Assembly (NCBI RefSeq): GCF_022134585.1
Contig: NZ_JAKNCT010000002.1
Coordinates: 62,001 to 126,000, forward strand
Reading direction: 5' to 3'
Length of the DNA stretch: 64,000 nt
DNA from: Mesosutterella porci
GTDB taxonomy: Bacteria > Pseudomonadota > Gammaproteobacteria > Burkholderiales > Burkholderiaceae_F
Part shown: positions 16,124 to 24,601 of the stretch, piece after piece
Layout: the number at the start of each line of letters is the position of its first letter
How positions within the stretch are numbered: position 1 is the first letter of the stretch
Made by a program: the position numbers and the translations under genes
Notes under the pieces: generated by a model
What the model saw: only the letters and a program-made list of their open reading frames with translations
Told to the model about the DNA's origin: nothing
The model's database searches: none

Positions 16124-18187
16124 TCAGCCCGGAGCGAGCAGCCCCGGGAGCTTTTTCCGGGCCCAGTCCCTGAGCCTCTCAGCCCAGGAGCGCTGAGAGG
16201 GCGGCTGCGCTGCGGGAGCCGTGGCGGGCTCGGAGGTCGGCTGCGTCCTTTCCGCAGCCTCAGCCGGAGCCTGCGCGGCGGGCGAGCCAGCCTGCAGAGG
16301 CTCGGAGAGAATCCACTCAGGAGCGAAGACGGAGCCGTCGAGGCTTGCCGTCACTTCCCGTCCCTCGGCCCTGAGAAGAGCTTCGCCTGCGATGCTGAGG
16401 GTTCTGAGATCCATCTCGGCGGATCCATGGGCGGCCAGCGTTTTCGAGGTGAGCCGCCAGAGACCGCAGGAGGCAATGCCGCCGCGGATCTCAGCCGTCC
16501 CTTCCAGCCTTTCGAAAGGCAGAGGTTTGCGGGCCAGGCCGGGCAGGGTGCCGGAGGCCAGGTTGAAGTCTGCTTTTCCGGAGGCCCGGCCCGAGGACGA
16601 GTCGTCCAGCAGCGATCCGTTCAGAGACAGCTTCCCGTCCAGCAGTCCCGTGGCCGCATTGGGGACGCCCGCGGCGCGCGCGAGCTCCTCGTAGCGGATG
16701 CCGGATGCGGACAGGCGGGCGTTCCAAGCGCCGTCCGGAGCGGCGTCCACGGCCCCGGAGATGTGGCCCCCGCTTAAGTGTGCCTCGATGCCGTTGATCC
16801 CGATGCCTCCGTCCTTCAGGGAGATTGAAGCGGAAAGGTCTGTTGGATTAAGGAGCCCGTACCTCAGAGACTTCACTTTGACGTCGGCTTCCATGCGGGC
16901 GCCCTTGAAGGCACTCGAAAGCGGACGGAGCCTGTCGGCGAAGAGTCCGCGCAGATCCAGGGCGTCGGAAGCGCCGGATTTCGGCGTGAGGTCCAGCTGG
17001 TCTGCCGAAAGCGCGGCCTTGACGAAGGGCGAGGGGGAGGCGCCCCATTCCCCGCCGAGCCTGACCGGGGAGTCGTTGAACGTGCCCGAGGCGGTCACCG
17101 AGAGGGCCGGCTTCTTCAGGTTCGCCTCAGCTTTGCCCTGCAGACTCGCTTCCACGGATGGAAGGTTGTCCGCGGCGACCGTATACTCGCACTTCAGCCC
17201 CGGCAGCGAAAGCGCTCCGGTTCGGCTGTCAATGGAAAAGTCCGAGTGCAGCTTCAGAGATTGAGTGCCTCCCTCCAGCTTCTGCAGGACTTTCAGGGAA
17301 AGCGCCTCTCCCTGGATGAGGTTCCCGCGGGTGCTCAGTCCGGAAGCCGTGAAGTTCACGCTCACAGGGGAGGCCGAGCCCCAGTCCAGCATCGCGGAGA
17401 GCTCCGGCGAGGTGAGGCCCTGCCCGACGTACTGGAACCTCTCGGTCTCAGTCTTCGCGGAGAAAGCCGTTTCTTCGATCCGCCCGCTGATGAGAGCTTG
17501 GAAGCGGCGCAGACCGAAAATGCCGTTCGTCACGTCAAAGTCGACCTGGCCCGAGCTGCTGATGTCAGCCTTGAGCGCGCCGTCATTCGACTCCGCGGAA
17601 GCCTCGAGCCTTACGGAAGGCGTCATTCTGGGCGCGAGCTCGCTCGATTCCAGACTTTTGATGCGAAGTGTGAACGGCCTGAGCGGACCACCGGTGGCCT
17701 GGATTTCAGAATCGTCCAGCCTGAAGCGCCGTATGACCAGGGGTGCGATCCAGCTCTCTGAGGTTTTAAATAGGGGGGAGTCGGCGTAGGCCCTGAGCTG
17801 CTCGATGCTAGGGATCCGTACGGCCGTTTTCAGGCCGGTGAAAATGGCTTTTGAGACGTGGATCTGCCCGAAGGGCAGACCCCAAGGAGAAATGCTGAGC
17901 TGTGCGGACTCGAAGGTGCCCGCCACAGTGCCATCGGCGGGGTCGATGAAGGAGCCCGAAGGTACGCGGACCTCGATGCGCGGCAGATGGCTCAGCGTGA
18001 CCGGCCCGGAAAGCCGCAGCTCAAGCTGCAGCTTTTCCTGCGAGAACCGGGTGAGTTTTCCCTCGGCCCACTCCGGGCTTACGAACAGATAGAGCGACGC
18101 GGTTGAGGCGAAAACGAGCACGATGAACAAAACAAGGCAGCATTTCCCGAGTTTTGCTGCTCTGAGGATGAAGGACTTTTTGTTCAT
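16124..18187 (-). CDS. AsmA-family inner-membrane-anchored periplasmic protein
   Basis: AsmA-like proteins resemble bridge-like lipid-transfer proteins and are thought to affect phospholipid or outer-membrane balance. There is one N-terminal transmembrane segment (about residues 15-35), followed by a long beta-rich periplasmic region with repeated G-x-L-x-G/S-G-x-V-D-x-type strands. An Ala/Pro-rich stretch and a basic amphipathic C-terminus end the protein. The length of 687 aa is in range. It is convergent with coaD with a 13-bp gap. I cannot separate AsmA from YhjG/YicH-type paralogues. Confidence 0.8.
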   Translation of the reverse strand: MNKKSFILRAAKLGKCCLVLFIVLVFASTASLYLFVSPEWAEGKLTRFSQEKLQLELRLSGPVTLSHLPRIEVRVPSGSFIDPADGTVAGTFESAQLSISPWGLPFGQIHVSKAIFTGLKTAVRIPSIEQLRAYADSPLFKTSESWIAPLVIRRFRLDDSEIQATGGPLRPFTLRIKSLESSELAPRMTPSVRLEASAESNDGALKADISSSGQVDFDVTNGIFGLRRFQALISGRIEETAFSAKTETERFQYVGQGLTSPELSAMLDWGSASPVSVNFTASGLSTRGNLIQGEALSLKVLQKLEGGTQSLKLHSDFSIDSRTGALSLPGLKCEYTVAADNLPSVEASLQGKAEANLKKPALSVTASGTFNDSPVRLGGEWGASPSPFVKAALSADQLDLTPKSGASDALDLRGLFADRLRPLSSAFKGARMEADVKVKSLRYGLLNPTDLSASISLKDGGIGINGIEAHLSGGHISGAVDAAPDGAWNARLSASGIRYEELARAAGVPNAATGLLDGKLSLNGSLLDDSSSGRASGKADFNLASGTLPGLARKPLPFERLEGTAEIRGGIASCGLWRLTSKTLAAHGSAEMDLRTLSIAGEALLRAEGREVTASLDGSVFAPEWILSEPLQAGSPAAQAPAEAAERTQPTSEPATAPAAQPPSQRSWAERLRDWARKKLPGLLAPG

Positions 18188-18228
18188 ACGCGTGGCTCTC
18201 GGTGCAAGGGCAGGACCGGAACTTTCAA

Positions 18229-18606
18229 TTATTTTTTCGATCGCAGCGTTTTCCGAATCGTGCGCCTCAGATTCGGGGCCAGCCTTTCGAGCGCGTCAAG
18301 CGTCATGAAGACGGACGCCTTCCCGTGTCTGGAGAGCTCTCGAAATCGATCCAGAAGCTCGTTTTCTTCGTTAATGGGGGTATGTCTCTCCGAGGTGATG
18401 ACATAGAGGATGTCGAAGTCAATGGCGGCCAGACGCGTCATGCGAAAGACGCCTGGATCCAGCTCGCCGGTCTCATAGCGCTGGTACTGCTCCAGTGGAA
18501 CGCCCAGCAGCGAGGCTATTTGCTCCGGGGTGTAGCCGAGCCTTTCGCGCTCCGACCGGAGGCGCTCTCCAATGTCTCTGCGTTTTTTTGTACTCGTCAG
18601 TGCCAT
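18229..18606 (-). CDS. XRE-type helix-turn-helix transcriptional regulator
   Basis: A 125-aa protein with one Cro/C1-type helix-turn-helix in residues 11-65: R-D-I-G-E-R-L-R-S-E-R-E-R-L-G, then Q-I-A-S-L-L-G-V and Y-Q-R-Y-E-T-G. The C-terminal half is Arg-rich with no recognised ligand domain. It lies 41 bp upstream of the AsmA-like gene on the same strand and could be co-transcribed with it. No toxin-like partner is adjacent. Target genes are unknown. Confidence 0.85.
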   Translation of the reverse strand: MALTSTKKRRDIGERLRSERERLGYTPEQIASLLGVPLEQYQRYETGELDPGVFRMTRLAAIDFDILYVITSERHTPINEENELLDRFRELSRHGKASVFMTLDALERLAPNLRRTIRKTLRSKK

Positions 18607-18792
18607 AAAGACTCTTTTCAGTTGCGAGGCTGCCAGAAATGCCTTCCGCCCGCAGGTGGAAATTCTACAGTCCGGTCGGCAGGAATCCCTATGAGGATTT
18701 TAACTGCAACGCCCGAGGCATCCATAAGATGAAGCTCAAAAGGGCTACGGGGCCGACGCCAGGACCGCCTGCACAGGAAAAAGGGAAGAAGG

Positions 18793-18835
18793 AAAAAAGA
18801 AAAAAGCACCTGCGGGGGAGATCCCGCAGATGCTT
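18793..18835 (-). terminator. Rho-independent terminator after ychF
   Basis: Read leftwards, AAGCATCTGCGGG pairs with CCCGCAGGTGCTT (one mismatch) and is followed by TTTTTCTTTTTT. It lies about 40 nt beyond the ychF stop and separates ychF from the XRE gene. The rest of the 18607-18876 spacer shows no gene. Confidence 0.93.
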
Positions 18836-18876
18836 TTCGGAAAGCATCCTGTCCGGGGCCCCGGCGGGGCCGCGGC

Positions 18877-19971
18877 TTAGACGTTGAAAAGGAAGGTCAT
18901 GATGTCGCCGTCTTTCACGACATAGTCTTTTCCTTCCGATCTTTCCTTTCCCGCTTCCTGCGCGCCCTTTTCGCCGTGATACTTGATGTAGTCCTCGTAG
19001 GCGATGGTCTGGGCCCGAATGAAGCCCTTTTCAAAGTCCGTATGGATAACGCCGGCGGCCTTCGGGGCCGTGTCTCCCTTGTGAATGGTCCAGGCGCGGG
19101 TTTCCTTCGGGCCGCTCGTGAAGAACGTCTGCAGGCCGAGAAGGTCGTAGCCCGCGCGGATGACGCGGTTTAGTCCCGGTTCCTTCAGGCCCATGTCGGA
19201 GAGGAACATCGCCCGGTCTTCTTCCGGCATCTCGAGGAGCTCCACCTCTGTCTGGGCGGAGACGGCGACAAAAGAGGCCTTCTGCTGAGCGGCGATTTCC
19301 TTCACCTTGTCCAGGTAAGGGTTGTTCTCAAAGCCGTCCTCACTCACGTTGGCCACGAGCATCACTGGCTTGAGCGTGAGCAGCCCGTAATTCTTGACCG
19401 TGTGCAGCTCTTCTTCGGAAAGGGGAACAAAGCGCGCGGGGCGGCCTTCAGATAGTGCGGGCAGAAGCTTTTCCAGCACGGCGACCAGCTTTGCGGCTTC
19501 CTTGTCTCCGCCCTGCTTCGCGATCTTGCCCCATTTCTGGAGCTGCTTTTCGACAACGGTAAGGTCGGCCAGCGCGAGCTCTGTGTTGATCACATCGATG
19601 TCGGAGGCCGGATCGACCTTTCCCGAGACGTGCACGATGTTGTCGTCCTCAAAGCAGCGGACGATGTGCGCGATGGCGTCGCATTCGCGGATGTTGGCGA
19701 GGAACTGGTTGCCAAGGCCTTCGCCCTTGCTGGCGCCGGCCACCAGTCCGGCGATGTCGACGAACTCGACGGTGGCAGGGACGATTTTCGCCGGGTGGTC
19801 GATGTCGGCCAGCGCCGAGAGCCTCGGGTCAGGAACCTCGACGATGCCGACGTTGGGATCAATCGTACAGAAAGGGTAGTTTTCGGCCGCGATGCCCGCT
19901 TTGGTGAGGGCGTTGAAGAGAGTGGACTTGCCCACATTTGGCAGGCCGACGATGCCGCATTTAAGACCCAT
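18877..19971 (-). CDS. ychF: Redox-regulated ATPase YchF (Obg-like)
   Basis: A universally conserved TRAFAC-class P-loop protein that binds ATP and associates with ribosomes. [14 protein letters not shown] (residues 8-21) is the P-loop. F-V-D-I-A-G-L-V is G3. N-V-S-E-D occupies the G4 position, consistent with ATP rather than GTP use. The C-terminal TGS domain includes R-A-W-T-I-H-K-G and ends with D-I-M-T-F-L-F-N-V. The length of 364 aa is normal. Confidence 0.97.
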   Translation of the reverse strand: MGLKCGIVGLPNVGKSTLFNALTKAGIAAENYPFCTIDPNVGIVEVPDPRLSALADIDHPAKIVPATVEFVDIAGLVAGASKGEGLGNQFLANIRECDAIAHIVRCFEDDNIVHVSGKVDPASDIDVINTELALADLTVVEKQLQKWGKIAKQGGDKEAAKLVAVLEKLLPALSEGRPARFVPLSEEELHTVKNYGLLTLKPVMLVANVSEDGFENNPYLDKVKEIAAQQKASFVAVSAQTEVELLEMPEEDRAMFLSDMGLKEPGLNRVIRAGYDLLGLQTFFTSGPKETRAWTIHKGDTAPKAAGVIHTDFEKGFIRAQTIAYEDYIKYHGEKGAQEAGKERSEGKDYVVKDGDIMTFLFNV

Positions 19972-19985
19972 GTTGCAAATTCCCT

Positions 19986-20011
19986 AAAAAAGAGGAAGGA
20001 CTGGCCCCCTC
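19986..20011 (-). terminator. Possible weak terminator between the DUF523 gene and ychF
   Basis: Read leftwards, a short GAGG...CCTC-type stem is followed by six T residues, 19 nt after the DUF523 stop. The stem is short and imperfect, so this is tentative. Confidence 0.4.
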
Positions 20012-20029
20012 AAAAAATGAATGAACTGA

Positions 20030-20557
20030 TTATCCCGCAACCCCGCAGCCGCAGGAAGATGCTCCCGGCTGATCCGCGAAAGCTGCCTCGAAGGCTTCGA
20101 CAAGCTGCGTCTCATCGAACACCAGGATGCCGGAGCGGCGCAGCAGTGCGGCCGCAACTCCCTCGCCCCGGACCACGCGGCCGGAGAAAGCGCCGTCGTG
20201 GATGAAATTCACGCCGCAAGCGGGGCTTCGGTCCTTAAGAACGGCGATACGGACGCGGTTGGCGAGGCACAGTGCCAGCGCGGCCCGAGCTCCCTCAAGG
20301 TACTGGTGCGTCTTATCCCCGCCGTTGGCGTCCTGCACTATCGCGCGCCCGGCCAGGACGGCTCCGCCAGATGCGGCTGCGATTTCGCAGGGCGCGCGCG
20401 GGGTCGGCAGGCCGCCGGCGCACTCGGGGCACAGCGAGACGATGCTTCCGCCCGAAGCGATGAAGCGTGAGAACAAGGCGTCGCCGAGCGAGCTGCGGCC
20501 GTCCCAGCGGACTTTCTGGCCGAGCAGGCATGGGCTGACGAAGATCACCGGATTCAT
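20030..20557 (-). CDS. DUF523 family protein
   Basis: A cysteine-rich protein of unknown function. Family hallmarks are visible: V-S-P-C-L-L-G near the N-terminus, C-P-E-C-A-G-G-L-P-x-P-R, and K-D-R-S-P-A-C-G. The conserved cysteines suggest a metal or Fe-S site, but this is inference. The tail S-S-C-G-C-G adds further cysteines. The ATG at 20557 follows a GAGG about 9 nt upstream and gives 175 aa. The longer frame only shadows pth. It begins 10 bp after pth and is probably in the same unit. Confidence 0.86.
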   Translation of the reverse strand: MNPVIFVSPCLLGQKVRWDGRSSLGDALFSRFIASGGSIVSLCPECAGGLPTPRAPCEIAAASGGAVLAGRAIVQDANGGDKTHQYLEGARAALALCLANRVRIAVLKDRSPACGVNFIHDGAFSGRVVRGEGVAAALLRRSGILVFDETQLVEAFEAAFADQPGASSCGCGVAG

Positions 20558-20567
20558 GGCGACCGCC

Positions 20568-21194
20568 TCAGGCCGTCTCGCTCGCTTTCGGGGGATGCCC
20601 GAAGGGAGAGAGGCTCCTTTCGGCCTTGTCGAAGCGGCCTTCGGCGAGATCCTCCACGCTTTCAAGCGCAGCGGCGATGCAGCGGTCGATCCCGGCCTGC
20701 TGCTCCGGGCTCGCTCTGTGCAGGACGAAGTCGGCCACGGGCTGGGCGAGTCCCAGTGTTCTGGGGTGTCCCGTCCCGAGCCTGAGCCGCCAGAAATTCG
20801 GGGTCCCGAGCTTCTGGGTAATGTCCTTCAGACCGTTGTGGCCGGCATTCCCGCCGCCCAGCTTGAGCCGCATGCAGGAAGGCGGCAGGTCCAGCTCGTC
20901 GTGGACGACTAGGATCTGCTCGGGCGGAATGTGGAAGTACTGTGCCATCGCGAGCACGGCCTGCCCGGAGCGGTTCATGTAGGTGGTCGGCTTCATGAGC
21001 CAGACATCATGGCTGCCAATGTGCGCCTTCGCAGTGAAGGCAAAGAACTTTTTTTCCTCAGAGAAGAAAGCCCGGTATTTTTCGGCCAGTGCGTCGGCAA
21101 ACCTGAAGCCCGAGTTGTGTCGGGTTCCCTCGTATTCCAGGCCGATGTTTCCCAGCCCCGCGATGAGGCAGATGCCCTTGGATGGATTGGACAC
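20568..21194 (-). CDS. pth: Peptidyl-tRNA hydrolase
   Basis: Recycles peptidyl-tRNA dropped from ribosomes. The N-terminal G-L-G-N-I-G-x-x-Y-E-x-T-R-H-N-S-G-F holds the catalytic histidine; the usual proline in G-L-G-N-P-G is isoleucine here. K-P-T-T-Y-M-N-x-S-G and H-D-E-L-D-L-P follow, then G-G-N-A-G-H-N-G-L-K. It uses a GTG start with AAGGAA 6 nt upstream. The length of 208 aa is usual. It is downstream of rplY, behind a hairpin. Confidence 0.96.
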   Translation of the reverse strand: MSNPSKGICLIAGLGNIGLEYEGTRHNSGFRFADALAEKYRAFFSEEKKFFAFTAKAHIGSHDVWLMKPTTYMNRSGQAVLAMAQYFHIPPEQILVVHDELDLPPSCMRLKLGGGNAGHNGLKDITQKLGTPNFWRLRLGTGHPRTLGLAQPVADFVLHRASPEQQAGIDRCIAAALESVEDLAEGRFDKAERSLSPFGHPPKASETA

Positions 21195-21215
21195 GGCGGT
21201 TCCTTGTGAAACGGA

Positions 21216-21252
21216 TAAACAAAAGGCTCTCCGCCAGGGGGAGAGCCTTTTT
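21216..21252 (-). terminator. Hairpin terminator between rplY and pth
   Basis: AAAAGGCTCTC pairs with GAGAGCCTTTT around a 9-nt loop and is followed by GTTTA on the leftward strand. It lies between the rplY stop and the pth start, so it may reduce pth expression from the prs-rplY transcript. Its symmetry would also allow rightward use. Confidence 0.75.
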
Positions 21253-21269
21253 CAACGGAAGACAGAAGT

Positions 21270-21974
21270 TTATTCGGACTTCTTGTCGTCCGCAGCGGCG
21301 GCGCCAGCCGCAGGAGCGGCGGCAGCACCGGCGGCGCCGGCGGCAGCGCCTTCGGCAGGCGCAGCGGCGGCTGCAGCGGCAGCGGCGTCCGCGGCCTCGT
21401 CGGCTTCTTCTTCCTTGAAGTCGGTGATCACAGTGGCGATGGCCGTGTCTTCGCCCGGCTTCTCGACGACCTTGACGCCCTCGGGCAGGTTCAGGTCGGA
21501 GGCGCGCAGGGTGGTCTGAGCGGTCATGCCGGACAGATCGACGTCAATGAAGGCGGGCAGATCCTTGGGCAGGCAGCGCACTTCCAGGAAGGAAACCAGG
21601 TGGCTGATAAGGCCCTTGCTGATCTTGACGGCAGGGCTGTTCTCGGCGCCGGCGAAGTGCAGCGGCACGCGCATGTTCATCGGGACGTTCGGATCCACGC
21701 GCTGGAAGTCGATGTGCAGAACCTGCTGCTTGTAGGGATGCAGCTGGAAAGAACGCAGCACGACAAGCTCGTCCTTTCCGTCGAGGTTGAGCGTCAGCAC
21801 GGAGGAGTGAAAGGCTTCCTTGCGCAGGGCGTAGAAAATCGGGTTGTGGTCCATCACGATCGGGGTCGCCGGCAGGTTGTTGCCGTAGACGATGCCGGGG
21901 ACCTTGTCGGCGCGACGCAGACGGCGGCTCGCACCCGTACCTTGCGTCTTACGTGTGGTAGCGGTGAAATTCAT
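21270..21974 (-). CDS. rplY: 50S ribosomal protein L25/general stress protein Ctc
   Basis: Binds 5S rRNA. The long CTC form (234 aa) has an N-terminal L25 domain (about residues 1-92, with T-G-A-S-R-R-L-R-R and V-P-G-I-V-Y-G) and a C-terminal beta domain (about 93-185). It ends in an acidic patch and a tail of roughly 45 residues made almost only of alanine, glycine and proline before D-D-K-K-S-E. The ATG has GGAG about 6 nt upstream. The order prs-rplY-pth is conserved across proteobacteria. Confidence 0.96.
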   Translation of the reverse strand: MNFTATTRKTQGTGASRRLRRADKVPGIVYGNNLPATPIVMDHNPIFYALRKEAFHSSVLTLNLDGKDELVVLRSFQLHPYKQQVLHIDFQRVDPNVPMNMRVPLHFAGAENSPAVKISKGLISHLVSFLEVRCLPKDLPAFIDVDLSGMTAQTTLRASDLNLPEGVKVVEKPGEDTAIATVITDFKEEEADEAADAAAAAAAAAPAEGAAAGAAGAAAAPAAGAAAADDKKSE

Positions 21975-21987
21975 TTAAAGCTCCAAA

Positions 21988-22032
21988 AGAAAAAAATAAA
22001 GGGGCTTCTCCGCCGCGACCAGCGGAGAAGCC
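21988..22032 (-). terminator. Terminator or attenuator between prs and rplY
   Basis: Read leftwards, GGCTTCTCCGC pairs perfectly with GCGGAGAAGCC around an 8-nt loop and is followed by CCTTTATTTTTTTC. It fills the 64-bp spacer between the prs stop and rplY start. The two genes are normally co-transcribed, so partial read-through is likely. Confidence 0.88.
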
Positions 22033-22038
22033 GCGGTT

Positions 22039-23007
22039 TTACTCCGCAAACAGAGAGCTTACGGAATCCTCGTTGGCAATGCGAGAGATGGTTTCGCCGA
22101 TCAGAGCCGCGCAGGACAGCTGGCGGATCTTCGGGCAGGCTTCGGCCTCGGGACGCAGCGGGATCGTGTCGGTGACGACGAGCTCGTCCAAGGGCGAATT
22201 TGTAATTCTTTCAATGGCGTTTCCTGACAGGACAGGATGGGCCGCATAGGCGAGGACACACACGGCGCCGCGCTCCTTGAGGGCGCTTGCGGCGTTGCAG
22301 AGCGTGCCTGCGGTGTCCACGATGTCATCGGTGATCAGGCAGGTGCGGTCCTTCACCTCGCCGATGATGTTCATGATTTCGGCGACATTGGCGCGCGGGC
22401 GGCGCTTGTCAATAATGGCCAGATCAACATCGAGCGCCTTCGCCATGGCACGGGCGCGCACAACGCCGCCGACGTCCGGCGACACCACCATCAGGTTGGA
22501 CACCACCATCAGGTTGGGGTAGTGGTGGGCAAGAATGTCGTTGAGCAGGACCGGAGTGGAGTAGATGTTGTCCACGGGAATGTCGAAGAAGCCCTGAATC
22601 TGGTCGGCGTGCAGGTCCATGGTGAGCACGCGATCAACGCCCACGGACTGCAGCATGTTTGCGACGACTTTCGCGCTGATCGCAACTCGGGCGGAGCGCG
22701 GGCGGCGGTCCTGGCGGGCGTATCCGTAATAGGGGATGGCCGCCGTGATCCTGCGGGCCGAGGCGCGGCGCAGGGCGTCGACCATGATCATCAGCTCCAT
22801 CAGGTTGTCATTGGCCGGTACGCAGGTGCTCTGCAGGACGAAGACGTCGCGTCCGCGGACGTTCTCGTTGATCTCAACGGCAACTTCCCCATCCGAGAAG
22901 CGGTTCACCGTGGCGCGGCCGAGCGGAATGTTCAGGTGCTGCGTGACAGACAGGGCCAGCTTGGGGTTGGCGTTGCCCGAGAAAACCATAAGCTTGTCGG
23001 AAACCAT
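22039..23007 (-). CDS. prs: Ribose-phosphate pyrophosphokinase (PRPP synthetase) with an internal 6-residue duplication
   Basis: Makes PRPP from ribose 5-phosphate and ATP, for nucleotide, histidine and tryptophan synthesis. [31 protein letters not shown] and the PRPP loop D-I-V-D-T-A-G-T are all visible. The segment before [11 protein letters not shown] reads [12 protein letters not shown]: six residues are exactly doubled by an 18-bp tandem repeat (22481-22516). The total of 322 aa compares with 315 in E. coli. The reading frame stays open, so function may persist, although the insert lies close to the ribose-5-phosphate/PRPP-binding region. Confidence 0.96.
   Translation of the reverse strand: MVSDKLMVFSGNANPKLALSVTQHLNIPLGRATVNRFSDGEVAVEINENVRGRDVFVLQSTCVPANDNLMELMIMVDALRRASARRITAAIPYYGYARQDRRPRSARVAISAKVVANMLQSVGVDRVLTMDLHADQIQGFFDIPVDNIYSTPVLLNDILAHHYPNLMVVSNLMVVSPDVGGVVRARAMAKALDVDLAIIDKRRPRANVAEIMNIIGEVKDRTCLITDDIVDTAGTLCNAASALKERGAVCVLAYAAHPVLSGNAIERITNSPLDELVVTDTIPLRPEAEACPKIRQLSCAALIGETISRIANEDSVSSLFAE
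22481..22516. repeat. Perfect 18-bp tandem duplication inside prs
   Basis: GACACCACCATCAGGTTG occurs twice back to back (22481-22498 and 22499-22516) with no mismatch. It adds six codons in frame to prs. Confidence 0.97.
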
Positions 23008-23099
23008 GATTTAACTCTTCATCCTCGCAGGGCTCATCGTCCCGCAGTTATAAAAAATAAACAAAAAACAATAAATCTATACTTCTGCCGCCGGTTCGC

Positions 23100-23176
23100 T
23101 GGCAGGGGAGACAGGACTCGAACCTGCGAATACCGGAATCAAAATCCGGTGCCTTAACCAACTTGGCGACTCCCCT
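23100..23176 (-). tRNA. tRNA-Gln (anticodon TTG)
   Basis: Read leftwards, the 7-bp acceptor AGGGGAG/CTCCCCT encloses a D arm. The anticodon stem CCGGA/TCCGG has loop TTTTGAT, giving anticodon TTG (reads CAA). The T arm is GCAGG-TTCGAGT-CCTGT. The discriminator G is followed by an encoded CCA. It sits between ispE and prs, a conserved arrangement in Betaproteobacteria. A T-rich stretch lies downstream of it. Confidence 0.97.
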
Positions 23177-23190
23177 GCGAAGGACAGCTA

Positions 23191-24072
23191 TCAAATATTA
23201 TCCAACCATCCGCTCAAGGGATGTTCGTGCAGACTTCGGACAATGAAGCACTGCCAGGCTTCCGGCGCCCGGCGGAGGACGGCCTCGGCGGCCTTCCCGT
23301 CGCTCAGGGCGGCGAACGCAGCGGAACCTGACCCGGTCATGCGGGCTGCGCCGAGTCTTCCCAGATAGGCAAGAGCCTCAGGGACCTGAGGGATGGACTC
23401 TGAGACCACCTGCTCGAGGTCATTGTGCAAGTCTTGCCGGAGCCGGCCGTTCCGGAAGCAGCCGCAAAGATTGTTAATTTTCAACGATTGAGGATGGCTT
23501 GTCAAGTCAAAGCGCTGGAAAGCCTGCGGGGTGGAGGAACCAACGCCTGGCCAGATCACCGCGAAGAGCTCGTCTGGGAGATCCACCGGGCTGAGCCGCT
23601 CGCCGACGCCTTCGACGAAGGCGCTGCGTCCCCCGATGAAAAACGGGACATCTGCGCCGAGCCTTGCCCCGAGATCCATCAGATCGGACCGGGACAGGCC
23701 GGCGCCCCATAGCCGGTTGAGTGCGATCAGAGTCGTAGCGGCGTCCGAAGAACCTCCGCCCAGCCCTGCACCGGACGGTATTTTCTTGTGCAGCCTGACG
23801 ACAGCCCCTGCGCGGCAGCCGGCTTCGCGTTGCAGCAGCCGGGCAGCCCGCACGCACAGGTCATCCCCGGGCGCGCTGGCAAGGTCGCCGATCCGTTCAA
23901 TTTTTCCGTTCTCCAGCTTTCGGAAGCTCAGGTCGTCACACAGGGACACGAGTTCGAAAAGAGACTGCAGAAGGTGATAGCCGTCGCTGCGGCGGCCGAT
24001 GATGTGCAGAAAGCGGTTGATTTTGGCGGGTGCGGGAAGGTTGACAAAGCAGCTGTCGGAGTCAACGGGCAT
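23191..24072 (-). CDS. ispE: 4-diphosphocytidyl-2-C-methyl-D-erythritol kinase
   Basis: GHMP-family kinase of the MEP isoprenoid pathway. P-A-P-A-K-I-N-R-F-L-H-I (substrate site) and the ATP motif P-S-G-A-G-L-G-G-G-S-S-D-A-A are present. M-T-G-S-G-S-A-A-F-A is the third GHMP motif. I chose the ATG at 24072, with GAGG 7 nt upstream and an 11-nt overlap with lolB; a TTG at 24090 is less likely. The length is 293 aa. Order lolB-ispE-tRNA-prs is typical. Confidence 0.96.
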   Translation of the reverse strand: MPVDSDSCFVNLPAPAKINRFLHIIGRRSDGYHLLQSLFELVSLCDDLSFRKLENGKIERIGDLASAPGDDLCVRAARLLQREAGCRAGAVVRLHKKIPSGAGLGGGSSDAATTLIALNRLWGAGLSRSDLMDLGARLGADVPFFIGGRSAFVEGVGERLSPVDLPDELFAVIWPGVGSSTPQAFQRFDLTSHPQSLKINNLCGCFRNGRLRQDLHNDLEQVVSESIPQVPEALAYLGRLGAARMTGSGSAAFAALSDGKAAEAVLRRAPEAWQCFIVRSLHEHPLSGWLDNI

Positions 24073-24601
24073 ATCTTTGCCTCGAGTCAATGAAAAGGGT
24101 GGCCCGGATGAGGGGTGAGCCTTCCGAAGGTTCCTTTCTGAGCCTCACCAGCTGAGGCAACCCCTGGCTTGTCCGCTGCACCACGGAGACGTCCCAGCCC
24201 TGCAGCTCGAACGAGTCCGCAGTTCCGGTGTCCGCCTCAAGCAGGCTCCTGAAGGCGGCAATCGGGAAATCGAACCCCAGATATTCGGCCATCAGAGCCT
24301 GGGCGGAGCGGCCTTCGAGCTTTTTGCCGCTGCCGTCCTCGAAGACGGCCCGGCCGGGGTACATTGTCAGGCGCATCAGGGTGCCTGCAAGGGGGTGGCC
24401 TATGTCAAGCCTCTGCCAGCCTTCTGCCTCGGTCCAGACAAAGGAGCCGCGGTCGCTGCGGCTGTCGCCGCTGGATTCGACCGAGATGGAAAACCGTCCC
24501 TCAATCTGCCGCTGAACGCGCTCGCCCTCGGGCGGGCGCAGGGCGGAGCAACCCGCCAGAAGCGATGCGAACGCCGCGGCAAGGAAAAACCTGCGTTTCA
24601 T
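24062..24601 (-). CDS. lolB: Outer-membrane lipoprotein LolB
   Basis: Receives lipoproteins from LolA and inserts them in the outer membrane. It has a lipoprotein signal peptide with lipobox L-L-A-G-C (Cys at residue 19). The mature part shows G-R-F-S-I-S, F-V-W-T-E-A-E-G and the LolB core up to 179 aa. It overlaps the TPR gene by 4 nt upstream and ispE by 11 nt downstream, so the three form one unit. Confidence 0.93.
   Translation of the reverse strand: MKRRFFLAAAFASLLAGCSALRPPEGERVQRQIEGRFSISVESSGDSRSDRGSFVWTEAEGWQRLDIGHPLAGTLMRLTMYPGRAVFEDGSGKKLEGRSAQALMAEYLGFDFPIAAFRSLLEADTGTADSFELQGWDVSVVQRTSQGLPQLVRLRKEPSEGSPLIRATLFIDSRQRYAR

Noticed and set aside
16124-18187. AsmA-like gene as a TamB-type translocation protein
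   Set aside because: At 687 aa it is much shorter than TamB and no TamA is adjacent.
18229-18606. XRE gene as an antitoxin of a toxin-antitoxin pair
   Set aside because: No small toxin-like gene is adjacent; the neighbours are the AsmA-like gene and ychF.
18639-18887. Small open frame on the + strand between the XRE gene and ychF
   Set aside because: It runs through the ychF terminator and into the ychF stop, has no ribosome site, and its Lys/Arg-rich end is the terminator sequence translated.
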